The position numbers and the translations under genes are program-made. Positions 19,391-30,415 of a stretch of 64,000 nt of DNA are shown here, piece after piece. Position 1 is the stretch's first letter. Every line of letters starts with the position of its first letter. Under the pieces are notes generated by a model. It was given only the letters and a program-made list of their open reading frames with translations, did not search any database and had not been told where the DNA came from. The DNA is from Marinobacter nauticus (GTDB taxonomy: Bacteria > Pseudomonadota > Gammaproteobacteria > Pseudomonadales > Oleiphilaceae), in assembly GCF_003634635.1 (NCBI RefSeq), contig NZ_RBJB01000003.1, positions 186,001 to 250,000 on the forward strand. Direction: 5' to 3'.

Positions 19391-19551
19391 AAAAACAATC
19401 GCCTCCGTTGCTGATGTGGACCCAAACGGCTTTTCCACGTCCTCCAGATAAGATCAGCATAGTCTAGAAGGACAGAGAGCTGACCAAAATCAAAATGTTT
19501 TGCTGGCCTGCATCAGATTTTCTGACCATAGCATCCACGATCCGCAAACAC

Positions 19552-19617
19552 TTGACAGCAACCACTTTGGTCGTATGCGGTTTTACGGATTGTTGAAAAT
19601 TATGACAGCGATAAACT
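19552..19617 (+). promoter_or_regulatory. Candidate sigma70 promoter region for the micro-gene
   Basis: Two weak-to-moderate options: TTGACA (19552-19557) with TATGCG (19574-19579) at 16 nt spacing, or TTGTTG (19590-19595) with TAAACT (19612-19617) at 16 nt spacing. Either would start a short transcript covering the 15-codon ORF at 19674 and ending at the terminator at 19732. A small GC hairpin (GCCCC/GGGGC, 19637-19650) would lie in the leader. Confidence 0.4.
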
Positions 19618-19673
19618 TTAACCATACTTTTAATCCGCCCCGTCCGGGGCCTCAGTGACCGAGAGGAAACGAC

Positions 19674-19721
19674 ATGGAACTTGAATTTGACGAGTCTGTG
19701 GTAGTACCCAGCAACAACTGA
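19674..19721 (+). CDS. 15-codon micro-ORF with strong RBS and own terminator
   Basis: ATG to TGA encodes MELEFDESVVVPSNN, an acidic 15-residue peptide. AGAGGA lies 6 nt before the ATG, an excellent ribosome binding site. An intrinsic terminator begins 10 nt after the stop. Together with promoter-like sequence upstream, this looks like a complete tiny transcription unit in the 580 bp gap between the cytochrome b561 gene and the EAL gene. It could be a secreted or regulatory small peptide, a leader peptide controlling read-through into the EAL gene, or a small RNA in which translation is incidental. I do not recognise the peptide. Confidence 0.5.
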   Translation: MELEFDESVVVPSNN

Positions 19722-19731
19722 TTTGATACAG

Positions 19732-19756
19732 ACCCGGCTACTGCCGGGTTTTCTTT
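19732..19756 (+). terminator. Intrinsic terminator after the micro-ORF
   Basis: ACCCGGC (19732-19738), TACT loop and GCCGGGT (19743-19749) form a perfect 7 bp GC-rich stem followed by TTTTCTTT. It ends the micro-gene transcript and separates it from the EAL gene 214 nt downstream, or acts as an attenuator for it. Confidence 0.85.
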
Positions 19757-19861
19757 ACCACCGTTTTAATGCCTGAAAGATACAAACTGTTTCGTCTTTT
19801 ATGCATTAAGTAGTGGTAATGGTTCTTGTTTTTTGGCAACCTTCGACGAATTGATGAGGTA

Positions 19862-19880
19862 ACGCCTGAATTTCAGGCGT
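19862..19880. promoter_or_regulatory. Perfect 19-bp palindrome upstream of the EAL gene
   Basis: ACGCCTGAA-T-TTCAGGCGT has 9 bp perfect arms around one central base, with no T-run afterwards. It lies about 90-110 nt upstream of the EAL gene start, so it looks like a protein-binding operator rather than a terminator. A second small inverted repeat, GTACTTCAGTAC, follows at 19922-19933. No regulator can be named. Confidence 0.45.
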
Positions 19881-19970
19881 CCATGCCAGGGACACAGGCA
19901 CAGTGGCTAACAGATTGGCGTGTACTTCAGTACTGCGCCAATGTATTCGTTGAAGGGTACAGACCTGCCT

Positions 19971-21254
19971 ATGTCCCACAATCTTCCCGATTCGCTACCC
20001 GCGCCGGAAGTAGACCTGCTTTCCCCCATGCTTAATCAGCAGGGTCAGGTGTGGACAGCGGATTTTCGCGGGCTCAAACTGCGCACCGCCCTTCAGCCGA
20101 TTTACAGCATTTCCCACAAACGTACCGTCGGTTATGAAGCCCTGATCCGGGCCTTCGATAACGACAATTCAGCTGTTCTGCCTTTGCACCTGTTCGAGCT
20201 GCCCGCATCCGAAGCCGAAAATCTGTTGCTGGACAGACTCTGCCGGTACCTGCACATTCGCAACTACAGCGAGATCAAGGATCAGGTCAACTGGCTGTTC
20301 CTGAACGTCTCCCCGAGGGTGGTCACCTCCGGCTCTCAATCCGATTCCTTTTTTGGACAATTGCTTGAGAAAACCGGGCTGCCGCCACATCGAATCGTAA
20401 TGGAAATCGTTGAACAGCCAACCGACGATGCTGAACGGCTACGGGATACCGTTGCCTACTACCGCAAACTGGGGTGTCTGACCGCCATTGACGATTTTGG
20501 TGCCGGGCACTCCAATTTCGAGCGCATCTGGAATCTGTCACCGGACATCGTCAAGCTGGACCGTACCCTGCTGACCCGGGCAACCGAAGATCGCCGCGCC
20601 AGGCAGATACTGAACGGCATGGTATCCCTGCTGCATCAATCTGGCTGCCTGGTGTTGCTGGAAGGAGTGGAAACCCGGGATCAGGCCATGATTGCCATTG
20701 ATGCCGGTGTCGACTTTGTACAGGGCTTCTACTTTCGCCGACCCTGCCTGGAACTGGACGAACTGCCCCAAAGCACAATGAATTTCGAGGATTTGCTCGA
20801 AGAGTACAAAAGCAGCAAGCAGATTAGCCACGACCCGACCCAACTGGTCGTCAACCATTTCAGCGGGCCTTTCCGGCGGGTGATCGAACGCCTGCAGAAG
20901 GGTCTGTCCATGGATCAGGCCTGCTTTGAGCTGCTCAGCCACCACACGGTTTCCCGCTGCTATCTGGTGGACGATCAGGGCGTTCAGCTGGAAGACACTC
21001 TGGTTTCCGAGTCCGCCGTTAAAAAGCAGGACCCAAGATTCCGACCACTGGAAAACACCAGCAGTGCAGACTGGTTTCGCCAGCAGTATCTCCGCCAGGC
21101 GCTGGCCCAGCCAGAGAACATTCATGTGACCACTCCCTATCTGTGCGTCACTGGCGCCTACATGTGCGTGACCCTGTCACTGGCCTTCCGTCAGGACGGC
21201 AAACTGCGGGTACTCTGCTGCGATATTCTTGCCAACGCGGATCACAACCCGTAA
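19971..21254 (+). CDS. EAL-domain c-di-GMP phosphodiesterase with C-terminal sensory domain
   Basis: The 427 aa protein starts with an EAL domain (about 35-275) whose catalytic set looks complete: QPI and YEALIRA (EAL), LNVSP, MEIVE, AIDDFGAGHS, VKLD, LEGVE and the VQGFYF glutamine. It should hydrolyse c-di-GMP to pGpG. The remaining 130 residues resemble the PAS/CACHE-like C-terminal domain of YkuI-type proteins. There is no membrane segment. The start is uncertain: ATG at 19971 (MSHNLPDSLPAP) or 19941, or GTG at 19920; none has an ideal ribosome binding site. The stop overlaps the convergent SLC13 gene by 13 nt. Confidence 0.88.
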   Translation: MSHNLPDSLPAPEVDLLSPMLNQQGQVWTADFRGLKLRTALQPIYSISHKRTVGYEALIRAFDNDNSAVLPLHLFELPASEAENLLLDRLCRYLHIRNYSEIKDQVNWLFLNVSPRVVTSGSQSDSFFGQLLEKTGLPPHRIVMEIVEQPTDDAERLRDTVAYYRKLGCLTAIDDFGAGHSNFERIWNLSPDIVKLDRTLLTRATEDRRARQILNGMVSLLHQSGCLVLLEGVETRDQAMIAIDAGVDFVQGFYFRRPCLELDELPQSTMNFEDLLEEYKSSKQISHDPTQLVVNHFSGPFRRVIERLQKGLSMDQACFELLSHHTVSRCYLVDDQGVQLEDTLVSESAVKKQDPRFRPLENTSSADWFRQQYLRQALAQPENIHVTTPYLCVTGAYMCVTLSLAFRQDGKLRVLCCDILANADHNP

Positions 21255-23008
21255 ACCACCGCAATCACCGCGACCGTTACCAACCCCACCAGCACATTCA
21301 TGGGCAACCCCACTTTCACGAAATCGGAAAACCGGTAGCCACCAGGACCAAACACCATCATATTGGTCTGATACCCCAATGGCGTGGCGAAGCTGGCGGA
21401 GGCTGCCATCATCACTGCAATAACAAAGGGTTCTGCAGGCACCCCCATGCTCCCGGTCATCGACAGCACAACCGGAATCACCAGTACAGCTGCGGCATTG
21501 TTCGTGATGACCTCGGTCAGAAACGACACAGCGCAGTATACGAGAAACAGTGTTAGCAGCACCTGGCCTGCACTGAAAGCCAGAATACCCTCGGCCATAA
21601 ACGCCGCTGCTCCGGTTTCCTCCAATGCCGCTCCCAGCGCAAAGGACGCTGCGATGGTGAGGATGACCGGCACATCCACCGATTTCTGAGCCTGCCCCAC
21701 CGAGCAGCAGCCGGACAGGATCATCAGAGCGGCTCCCAGTAAGGCGGCGTTGAGCATACTCATCACCCCGCAGGCCGCCAGGCTCACCAACACAAGCAGG
21801 ATCCCCCAGGAAAGCCAGGCCCGGTCATGTCGGGGCGTTTCCGTTTCCAGGTCGTTGATGAGCAGAAAATCCTTGTTGTAGCGCTGACGGCTGACGAAGG
21901 CCGGACGCGCCTCAAGCAGCAGGACGTCGCCAGGTTTCAGGCGAATGTTGCCGAGGTTGCCTGACACACGCTCGCCGCCCCGGGCCACCGCCAGCACCAC
22001 GGCGCCGTAACGGTCCCGGAACCTTGCGTCCCGGATGGTCAGGCCCAGCACATCCGATTGCGGAGACAAAGCGGCTTCCACTAACCGCCGCTCGGCACGA
22101 TCCTGACTGAGACTGGGCTCATCGTCGTGCACCGACGGCACGATGCCATTGATGCGCAACAGGTCAGAGATCGCCTGGGTATCGCCCGCAAACACCAGCC
22201 GATCGCCGCCGCGCAGCCGTTCTTCCGAGGGAACGGCAGTGACCACACTGCCATCCCGCTCGATTTCCACCAGATACAATCGCTCCAGTTCCCGCAAGCC
22301 AGCTTCACCTACGGTCCGACCCACCAGCGGACCTTCAAAGGACACCGCCACTTCCAGCGTGAACTCCCTCATGGAGCCAAACTTCTGCTGATCCTTACGG
22401 TCTGGCAGCACCCGCGGCATGACCAGAAGCATGACCGCCAGACCGATAATGGCCACCGGTAAACCAACCGCCGTAATGGAAAAGATCGAGAACCCGGCCT
22501 CACCGGTCAGCTGCTGATACTGACCATTCACAACCAGATTGGTGCTGGTGCCAATCAGTGTCAGTGTGCCGCCCAGAATCGCTGAGTAACTCAGCGGAAT
22601 CATCAACTTGGAGGGTGAAATACCGATCTTCCGGGACCAGGCATGGACGGCGGGAATCATGGTGGCAACCACCGGTGTATTGTTGAGGAAGCCACTCAGC
22701 AGGGAAACCGGCAGCGCTATGCGAGCCTGCGCGGAACGGACCGATTTGGGATTGCGAAGCAGATGGTTAACCAGCAGATCGACACCGCCGGAATGATGAA
22801 TGCCTGCGGCCACCACAAACATGGCCACCACGGTGATCAAGCCGCTGTTACTGAATCCGGCCAGCGCCTGATCGGCGGAGATGATGCCACTGGCACTGAG
22901 CACCACAAGCACCGCCATCATCACCAGATGCGGTGCAAAGCGGCCTGAACTCATCAATAGCAGGGCGGTAAGCGCCAACCCCAGGGAAAACCATCCTTGC
23001 CAGTCCAT
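21242..23008 (-). CDS. SLC13-type anion permease with two TrkA-C (RCK-C) domains
   Basis: This 588 aa inner-membrane transporter has about five or six N-terminal helices, then two cytoplasmic TrkA-C domains (about 200-370), then the second helix set. SLC13-like motifs are visible: SGFLNNTPVVATMIP and the GGTLTLIGTSTNLVV block; the C-terminal repeat has EVITNNAAAVLVIP and ASFATPLGYQTNMMV. Proteins of this type carry sulfate, dicarboxylates or other anions with sodium; the substrate is not evident. I chose the ATG at 23006-23008 (MDWQGWFSL); an open frame extends 15 codons upstream without transporter-like sequence. Confidence 0.9.
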   Translation of the reverse strand: MDWQGWFSLGLALTALLLMSSGRFAPHLVMMAVLVVLSASGIISADQALAGFSNSGLITVVAMFVVAAGIHHSGGVDLLVNHLLRNPKSVRSAQARIALPVSLLSGFLNNTPVVATMIPAVHAWSRKIGISPSKLMIPLSYSAILGGTLTLIGTSTNLVVNGQYQQLTGEAGFSIFSITAVGLPVAIIGLAVMLLVMPRVLPDRKDQQKFGSMREFTLEVAVSFEGPLVGRTVGEAGLRELERLYLVEIERDGSVVTAVPSEERLRGGDRLVFAGDTQAISDLLRINGIVPSVHDDEPSLSQDRAERRLVEAALSPQSDVLGLTIRDARFRDRYGAVVLAVARGGERVSGNLGNIRLKPGDVLLLEARPAFVSRQRYNKDFLLINDLETETPRHDRAWLSWGILLVLVSLAACGVMSMLNAALLGAALMILSGCCSVGQAQKSVDVPVILTIAASFALGAALEETGAAAFMAEGILAFSAGQVLLTLFLVYCAVSFLTEVITNNAAAVLVIPVVLSMTGSMGVPAEPFVIAVMMAASASFATPLGYQTNMMVFGPGGYRFSDFVKVGLPMNVLVGLVTVAVIAVVYGL

Positions 23009-23104
23009 AACTCGGTCTTTTCCGGTTTGAAAACTGGCAGGATAGCGAGGCAAAGCAATTCTGAGAAAGAATAACTATCGATTTTTATAGCTGATTATGG
23101 AATA

Positions 23105-25048
<1,944 letters not shown>

Positions 25049-25094
25049 TCAGGCTGAAAGATCAACGGTTGTTTTGTGGCGGCGCCAAGTGGTT

Positions 25095-25592
25095 TCAGTT
25101 TTCAAGCGTCCGAACCAGTGGCTGCTCAGTCAGACCCTGCACACGAATCTGCTGCCAGCCCCGAGGCTCAACCGCAAGTACCGCACAGGGCGAGGTGATC
25201 ACCTGGGCCACCATCATGTCCGGCGCCGGTTCATTCACCCGCATGTCGAGCACCAGACTCTCGCCTTGCGCCAGCGCAGACTGGAGCCCGACGCTGTAAC
25301 CGGCGGTTGGTTTCTGGCCGAGCGTGACCATCACCAGTGCCTCCCGGGCCAGATCAACCTTGCGCACCACATCCGTGGCCATATTCTGGCCACTGACATC
25401 CAGGAGTGCTTCGCGACCGGCCTCCGAACGCACAAACGCCACCCCCGGCCCCGTCAGGCCGCAATAAGCGGACTGGGTAATCTGCCGCACCATGACACCC
25501 TCACCCTCGCCGGGACCGCCCGTGGCGCTGCACGCCGCCAGAAACAGCATCGCAGCGGAGGTGATAAATGATCGAACCAGAGTCCTGTTCAT
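25095..25592 (-). CDS. PrcB-like lipoprotein, overlapping the subtilisin gene
   Basis: A 165 aa lipoprotein with a signal peptide ending in the lipobox LAAC at residues 18-21. The mature part resembles the PrcB C-terminal domain: LGQKPTAGYSVGLQSA and the terminal APDMMVAQVITSPCAVLAV block are typical. In Treponema denticola, PrcB is an accessory lipoprotein of the dentilisin (PrtP) subtilisin complex. Here the ATG overlaps the stop of a subtilisin gene by 4 nt (ATGA), so the two are translationally coupled and likely act together at the cell envelope. Chaperone or subunit are both possible roles. Confidence 0.8.
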   Translation of the reverse strand: MNRTLVRSFITSAAMLFLAACSATGGPGEGEGVMVRQITQSAYCGLTGPGVAFVRSEAGREALLDVSGQNMATDVVRKVDLAREALVMVTLGQKPTAGYSVGLQSALAQGESLVLDMRVNEPAPDMMVAQVITSPCAVLAVEPRGWQQIRVQGLTEQPLVRTLEN

Positions 25593-28198
25593 TGAACTGC
25601 TTTTGCTCCGTCGTTGGTCGAGGGCGCCCGGTCAGGCTCCAGTAATCTGTAACCTTTAAACCCGGGCCTGGGAAGGATATCAGGGTTGGAGGTAGAAATG
25701 GTTGGACGCGAGAAACTGGTGGTCATGCGGATATCAGACAGGCTTTGGCCGTCTTCTATGGTGATCACTTCTCGCAAGCCTGAAACAGGATACTCCGCAC
25801 AGGCTTCACCCGCCTGACAAATCAATCCATCTCCATCTAGATCTGTTCCAGCAACCAGAAAGTACTCACCAGGGGTAACTTCAGAAAGCCGTCTCGGTTC
25901 TTCTCCATCGTCCGGCTCAAACCTGAAGCGATACTGACCGTTCTCGACATCTGCAACGACCTGAGACTGCGCAAGATAAAAGCCGCCATCAGTCGGCTCT
26001 TTGCTTACAAGCAAGACGAAATGTCGCCCGGCATCTCGAGCACGCTCATCGCTGAGCAGCTGCCCGATGACGGGGATGCTCAATGTGTTCGGGGATAGAT
26101 CGACCTCGTATGCAATATCAACGGCCCCTCTGGCTGGCTCATCGGGGTCCAGGAGATCTGGTTTGAGTGTCAGCATTAATTCCAGATCACCACTTTCTGC
26201 ACTCCCGGATAGTTCAGCGCCCAGCCATTCCGGCTGACTCGCGACCATTTCGGCGGAAACCGAGGCGTCTCCGAATTTCTGAATCTCAACCAACTGTGTT
26301 GATATACCTTCATTGCTAAGGCTAACCACGGCGGGTGAAGCAGAAAGGACAGTGACAGGTTCACCGTCGATAGCCTTGGCCACAGCTTTGCCTGCATCGA
26401 TAATCCCCCACCCCAGGCGATCAGTTCTGCCATCCTGAGGCTGTGTTAGCAGTCCCGATTCTAACCACCCCCTAACGGTTACTGTGTTCAGGTTCGGCAT
26501 TTCCGACTTCATCAAGGCCAAAACACCAGCTACATGCGGCGATGCCATGGAGGTGCCCTGCAGCCCACGATAACCCGGCACAGAAACACTTCCACGACGC
26601 TCTCCGCTGGTCGACCAGACCACGTCGGCCAGGCCATCAAGATTGCCATCCCGGCTCGCATCGCCCCCAGGAGCCGCAAGGTCAATCCAGCTACCGAAAT
26701 TGGAATAAGAGGCGGGGCGGCCTCCAGCGTCAACGGCACTGACTGAAAGCACATGACTGGATGCCGCCGGATACGACGGTACTGACGTAGCCGAATTTCC
26801 GGCGGCTGCCACAAATAGCAGACCTTCACTCACTCCATATCGCAGCGCGCTTTCCAGCGCTTCGATCTGGGGCAGCCCACCCAGACTCATATTAACGACC
26901 TGAGCTTTTGGCGATCCACCGCTGGTTTCACCTGTTACCCAGCGAATCCCGGCTATGAGCTGATCCGACGTACCAACGCCACCCTCACCAAGCACACGCA
27001 CCGGAACAATCTTGCTTTCAAAAGCAATTCCGCCAATCCCCTCATTGTTGAGGGCGGCCCCGATAGTGCCTGCTACGTGGGTGCCATGATAAACATCTCC
27101 GCCAACGCTACTTCCGGGATCAACCGGCTCACCACCATCGATAAAATCTCGACCTTCCGGGGCGACATTCTGCTGAAGATCCGGATGCCAATGACCTTCA
27201 CTGTCTTGCAGAAGGCCGCTATCCAACACAGCAACGTGAACGGGCGTCAAGCCAGCGTTACCGATCTGCCAGGCGATCGGCGCATTAACGAGGTCGTAGT
27301 GCCAGTTCAGGGAATAATCTGGTTCATCAATCGGCGTAGCCTGGGTGCGAAAGAAATAATTAGGAACCACCGACTTGTATTCCGGCCGCTTTCTCAGCTC
27401 TCTGATCCATTCAAGCGTGATCTGTTGGCCAGCAATCCCACTATTTGCCGCTGATGAAGTCGCCACTACAGGCATTGATACCAGCCAGTCCGCACCGCCC
27501 AAATGCCGCCCTGAGACTCCAGCATTTACGGCGAAACTACTGGTCTTTCCCTCCGCCATGGAGACCAACGCCTCGCCCTGAACAAAGTCATAGTCAGGCC
27601 AATCAAAATTCAGTTGTGTTGCGGTTCCGACGGAGTTCTTGGATATAACGTAACGGGCAGGCCCACTACCGAGAGTACGCACTGTCAGGCTGTATTCCCC
27701 TTCCGCTTCATCCCCCAACTCGACAACAACACGAGACCCGGCACTTCCAGTCTCCGCGCTATCGACTATTCTTCCGTTATCCGTCAGTTCAATCCTTAGT
27801 GCCGGATTACCTGCCCGACTACCAAAAGCCTCGAGTACAATCGCCTGGCCTTTTGCCATAGGCACGTTGTAGAGGTCCTCAGCATCGCTCTCGTAGCTAA
27901 AAATAACGCCTTGATCCGTGAGCGTCGGATAGCTCCCACCACTGCCTGCCAGGTAACCGGCCAGCACAAAGTTGTCCGGCAGTCCCAGTGAAACGGTCGC
28001 AGGTCTCGCCCCATCCAGCCCCAACTGGTCCATCGTGTCCTGATCAACCCGGCTGTTGGCTTCAATACTGATAACCCCGGAAAGCGGACTGGGCGGCGCT
28101 ATCGGTGCAACGGCATCGGAACCGCCCGAACCACCGCCACAACCGGTGAGCAATGCCATCCCTGGCACCACAACAAAAGCAAGACTCGACAATCTCAC
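25589..28198 (-). CDS. Lipoprotein subtilisin-like (S8) serine protease
   Basis: An 869 aa exported lipoprotein (lipobox LTGC, C20, then a Gly/Ser-rich tether). A pre-peptidase-like beta domain lies at about 75-190 and a propeptide-like region at about 195-285. The S8 catalytic domain (about 295-615) shows D326 in VAVLDSG, H371 in HGTHVAGT, the oxyanion N468 in AAAGNS and S550 in GTSMASPHVAG. Two further beta domains (about 620-850) follow. It starts at GTG 28198. The stop overlaps the PrcB-like gene by 4 nt. It probably acts on extracellular proteins while anchored to a membrane; the substrate is unknown. Confidence 0.93.
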   Translation of the reverse strand: MRLSSLAFVVVPGMALLTGCGGGSGGSDAVAPIAPPSPLSGVISIEANSRVDQDTMDQLGLDGARPATVSLGLPDNFVLAGYLAGSGGSYPTLTDQGVIFSYESDAEDLYNVPMAKGQAIVLEAFGSRAGNPALRIELTDNGRIVDSAETGSAGSRVVVELGDEAEGEYSLTVRTLGSGPARYVISKNSVGTATQLNFDWPDYDFVQGEALVSMAEGKTSSFAVNAGVSGRHLGGADWLVSMPVVATSSAANSGIAGQQITLEWIRELRKRPEYKSVVPNYFFRTQATPIDEPDYSLNWHYDLVNAPIAWQIGNAGLTPVHVAVLDSGLLQDSEGHWHPDLQQNVAPEGRDFIDGGEPVDPGSSVGGDVYHGTHVAGTIGAALNNEGIGGIAFESKIVPVRVLGEGGVGTSDQLIAGIRWVTGETSGGSPKAQVVNMSLGGLPQIEALESALRYGVSEGLLFVAAAGNSATSVPSYPAASSHVLSVSAVDAGGRPASYSNFGSWIDLAAPGGDASRDGNLDGLADVVWSTSGERRGSVSVPGYRGLQGTSMASPHVAGVLALMKSEMPNLNTVTVRGWLESGLLTQPQDGRTDRLGWGIIDAGKAVAKAIDGEPVTVLSASPAVVSLSNEGISTQLVEIQKFGDASVSAEMVASQPEWLGAELSGSAESGDLELMLTLKPDLLDPDEPARGAVDIAYEVDLSPNTLSIPVIGQLLSDERARDAGRHFVLLVSKEPTDGGFYLAQSQVVADVENGQYRFRFEPDDGEEPRRLSEVTPGEYFLVAGTDLDGDGLICQAGEACAEYPVSGLREVITIEDGQSLSDIRMTTSFSRPTISTSNPDILPRPGFKGYRLLEPDRAPSTNDGAKAVQ

Positions 28199-28288
28199 GG
28201 CGTCTCTCTTATTCTTTGTTGAAACTGTTCACAGAGTATACGGCCAGACATCCCTGATCGACCTGTGTCAGACCTTCACGGGCCCCAT

Positions 28289-28320
28289 GAAAAAACCCGC
28301 GGGCCTTGGCATCGCGGGTT
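28289..28320 (-). terminator. Terminator downstream of the TRAP permease gene
   Basis: AACCCGCG (28294-28301) pairs with CGCGGGTT (28313-28320) around an 11 nt loop. On the minus strand the hairpin is followed by six or more T residues (28295 down to 28289), 30-60 nt after the permease stop. Confidence 0.85.
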
Positions 28321-28348
28321 CTTTCATAGTACTTCGCTTCTCCTGGCC

Positions 28349-30400
28349 TTACAAAGCGTAGAAAAGCATGGGCACAAAGGCCACCAGCAGAAGCGTGGGA
28401 ATCATCACAACCAGCGGCAGCAACAATCTCTCATAGCGGTGCCAGAAGGTGCCGGTACGTTCCGCTGCCAGCACTTCGGTTTCACCCACCACCTGCCGGG
28501 TCAGCAGGTGATTCAGGGCAACCGGCGGGCTGAGATAGCCAAGTTCAAATGCCACCAGGCAGACGATCCAGAAATGCAGTGGATCAATGCCAATCTGTAG
28601 GGCCGGTTGGGCAATAGTGGCGGAAACCAGTATGACGGCACCGAACGGATCCATCACCATCCCGATCACCGTCAGCATGACCACGATTACCAGCATGGCA
28701 ATCCAGGGGCTGGTCAGATCCTCCGGGAACAGGGCATGAACAATATCAGAACGCTCAAGAATACCGCCCAGGCAAATCGAGAAACCAATCAGCGCCAGTA
28801 GTGCGCCAATGTGCACAGCCGAATCGCTGGCAGCCGCTGTGCTTCGGGAGAAAAACGCACTGGTACGGCTCTGGCCTTCGTCACGGCTATTCCGGCCGGC
28901 GTCCAGGGCAACCAGCGCCAGCATTACCAGCGGCAAAATCAAAGGCGCACTGTACTCGTTGAATTGAAGCCCCAGGATCGCCCAGATGGCCAGGATCACT
29001 GCCGTTGCCGTCAGTGCATAAGGCAACAACGGTCGCAGCTCCATGACGGCCGCGCGGAATGCACCCGGGGCCGGCCTTGGTCTCCAGTTGCCTTCGGTCT
29101 TACACACCACAAAGGAGAACAGGGTGGCCGACATGATGAACACCCAGAACCCCCATCCATACATTTCGGTGGTGGTCACTTCCTTGTTCAGTGCGGCAAC
29201 CACCACAATCAGCAGGCAGGGATTGAGCACCACCCCAAGGCTGCCCGACATGGCGGTCGTGGCCAGTGACAATTGACGCCCTGCCCCGGCCCGCCGAAGC
29301 TCGTCGTAGACAACCCCGCCCACGGCCAGAATGAAAATGCCGGAGGCTCCGGTAAATGCTGTCGGGAAGGCAGTGGCAAAGATGATTACCGAAGCCAGCA
29401 AGGGTGCAGGCAGATTGAAGGGCTTCACCAAGTTCAGCAACAGCTCTGGAACCCGGGTCTGTTTGAGCATCATGCCCACCAGCACGTACAGTCCGATGTT
29501 GATGAACATGGAGGACAGGTTCGACATCATGCCGAAGTAGATTGCCAGCCCGGAGGAGTAGCCATCCACAAAGAAAAAATAGCTCATGGCAATGAAGCCC
29601 ATGGTGCAATACAGCGGCACCACAAGGCCGGAAGCCAGCGCCAGACTGCCCGCCCTCATTCGCTCCGGCACATAGACGAAGCGAAAAGCATTGATGATCA
29701 TGAACAGCCCGAACACGCCTGCCCAGGCGTACTGCAGGACAATGTTCGCCTCAGACCCCGGAGACTGAGCCAGCCGGCCCATGTAAGCGTTCAATGACAG
29801 CACCATCAGGCCGTTGATGACGAACTGCACGCCCTGGCTTAAACGCCACTCCGCCCGATTGCGGGGCAGACGCAAAGCAATGTGGTCGGCATCCATTGCG
29901 GCAATGGCGGCAGCCAGAGCAAACATGCCGATAAACAGGAACTTGGTCAGGTCTATGTTATCGAGCAGGAAGTCGGCCAAACCCTGCTCTACAGCCTTGT
30001 AGACACCGAGCGCCCAGGTGGCGTGTTTCTGGTTTTCGGCAAACTGCAGGTGGCGCTGCTCACACAGCGCCAGGTTACTCTGCAGGGACTGCCGGATAGC
30101 CTGGGGATCCGGCGGCGAACTGAACAGGTCGTCCGGGTCTGGCTTATAGGCCTGGACCCGTCGCTCTACCTCTTTATCAATGTCCATGAAAAGGTTGCAG
30201 GTAGGCTCTGTTGCATCCGGATTGAGCAGGTAATAGTTAGGCCATACCTGCTCGCCGACCCATAGCAACCGGGAGTGGAGCGAGTTGCCCATCCCCAGCA
30301 GCAGGGTGGCCAGAAGCAACAGCAGCAGAATCATCCCATGCAGTCTGTGCATGGGATACAACGTTCTTACGCCGGTTGCAGTCATTGCGCGCCAGTTCAT
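28349..30400 (-). CDS. TRAP transporter permease, fused small and large subunits
   Basis: A 683 aa inner-membrane protein with about 16 predicted helices. A first hydrophobic helix (MHRLHGMILLLLLLATLLLG) is followed by a periplasmic stretch of about 120 residues, a four-helix DctQ-like part (about 165-300) and a DctM-like large part. The large subunit shows typical blocks such as FATAFPTAFTGASGIFILA, SGSLGVVLNPCLLIVVVAA and VIGMVMDPFGAVIL. TRAP permeases import organic anions with sodium. It lies 16 nt downstream of the binding-protein gene. The large N-terminal periplasmic loop is unusual for TRAP permeases. Confidence 0.88.
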   Translation of the reverse strand: MNWRAMTATGVRTLYPMHRLHGMILLLLLLATLLLGMGNSLHSRLLWVGEQVWPNYYLLNPDATEPTCNLFMDIDKEVERRVQAYKPDPDDLFSSPPDPQAIRQSLQSNLALCEQRHLQFAENQKHATWALGVYKAVEQGLADFLLDNIDLTKFLFIGMFALAAAIAAMDADHIALRLPRNRAEWRLSQGVQFVINGLMVLSLNAYMGRLAQSPGSEANIVLQYAWAGVFGLFMIINAFRFVYVPERMRAGSLALASGLVVPLYCTMGFIAMSYFFFVDGYSSGLAIYFGMMSNLSSMFINIGLYVLVGMMLKQTRVPELLLNLVKPFNLPAPLLASVIIFATAFPTAFTGASGIFILAVGGVVYDELRRAGAGRQLSLATTAMSGSLGVVLNPCLLIVVVAALNKEVTTTEMYGWGFWVFIMSATLFSFVVCKTEGNWRPRPAPGAFRAAVMELRPLLPYALTATAVILAIWAILGLQFNEYSAPLILPLVMLALVALDAGRNSRDEGQSRTSAFFSRSTAAASDSAVHIGALLALIGFSICLGGILERSDIVHALFPEDLTSPWIAMLVIVVMLTVIGMVMDPFGAVILVSATIAQPALQIGIDPLHFWIVCLVAFELGYLSPPVALNHLLTRQVVGETEVLAAERTGTFWHRYERLLLPLVVMIPTLLLVAFVPMLFYAL

Positions 30401-30415
30401 GGTCAGGCTCTCCGC

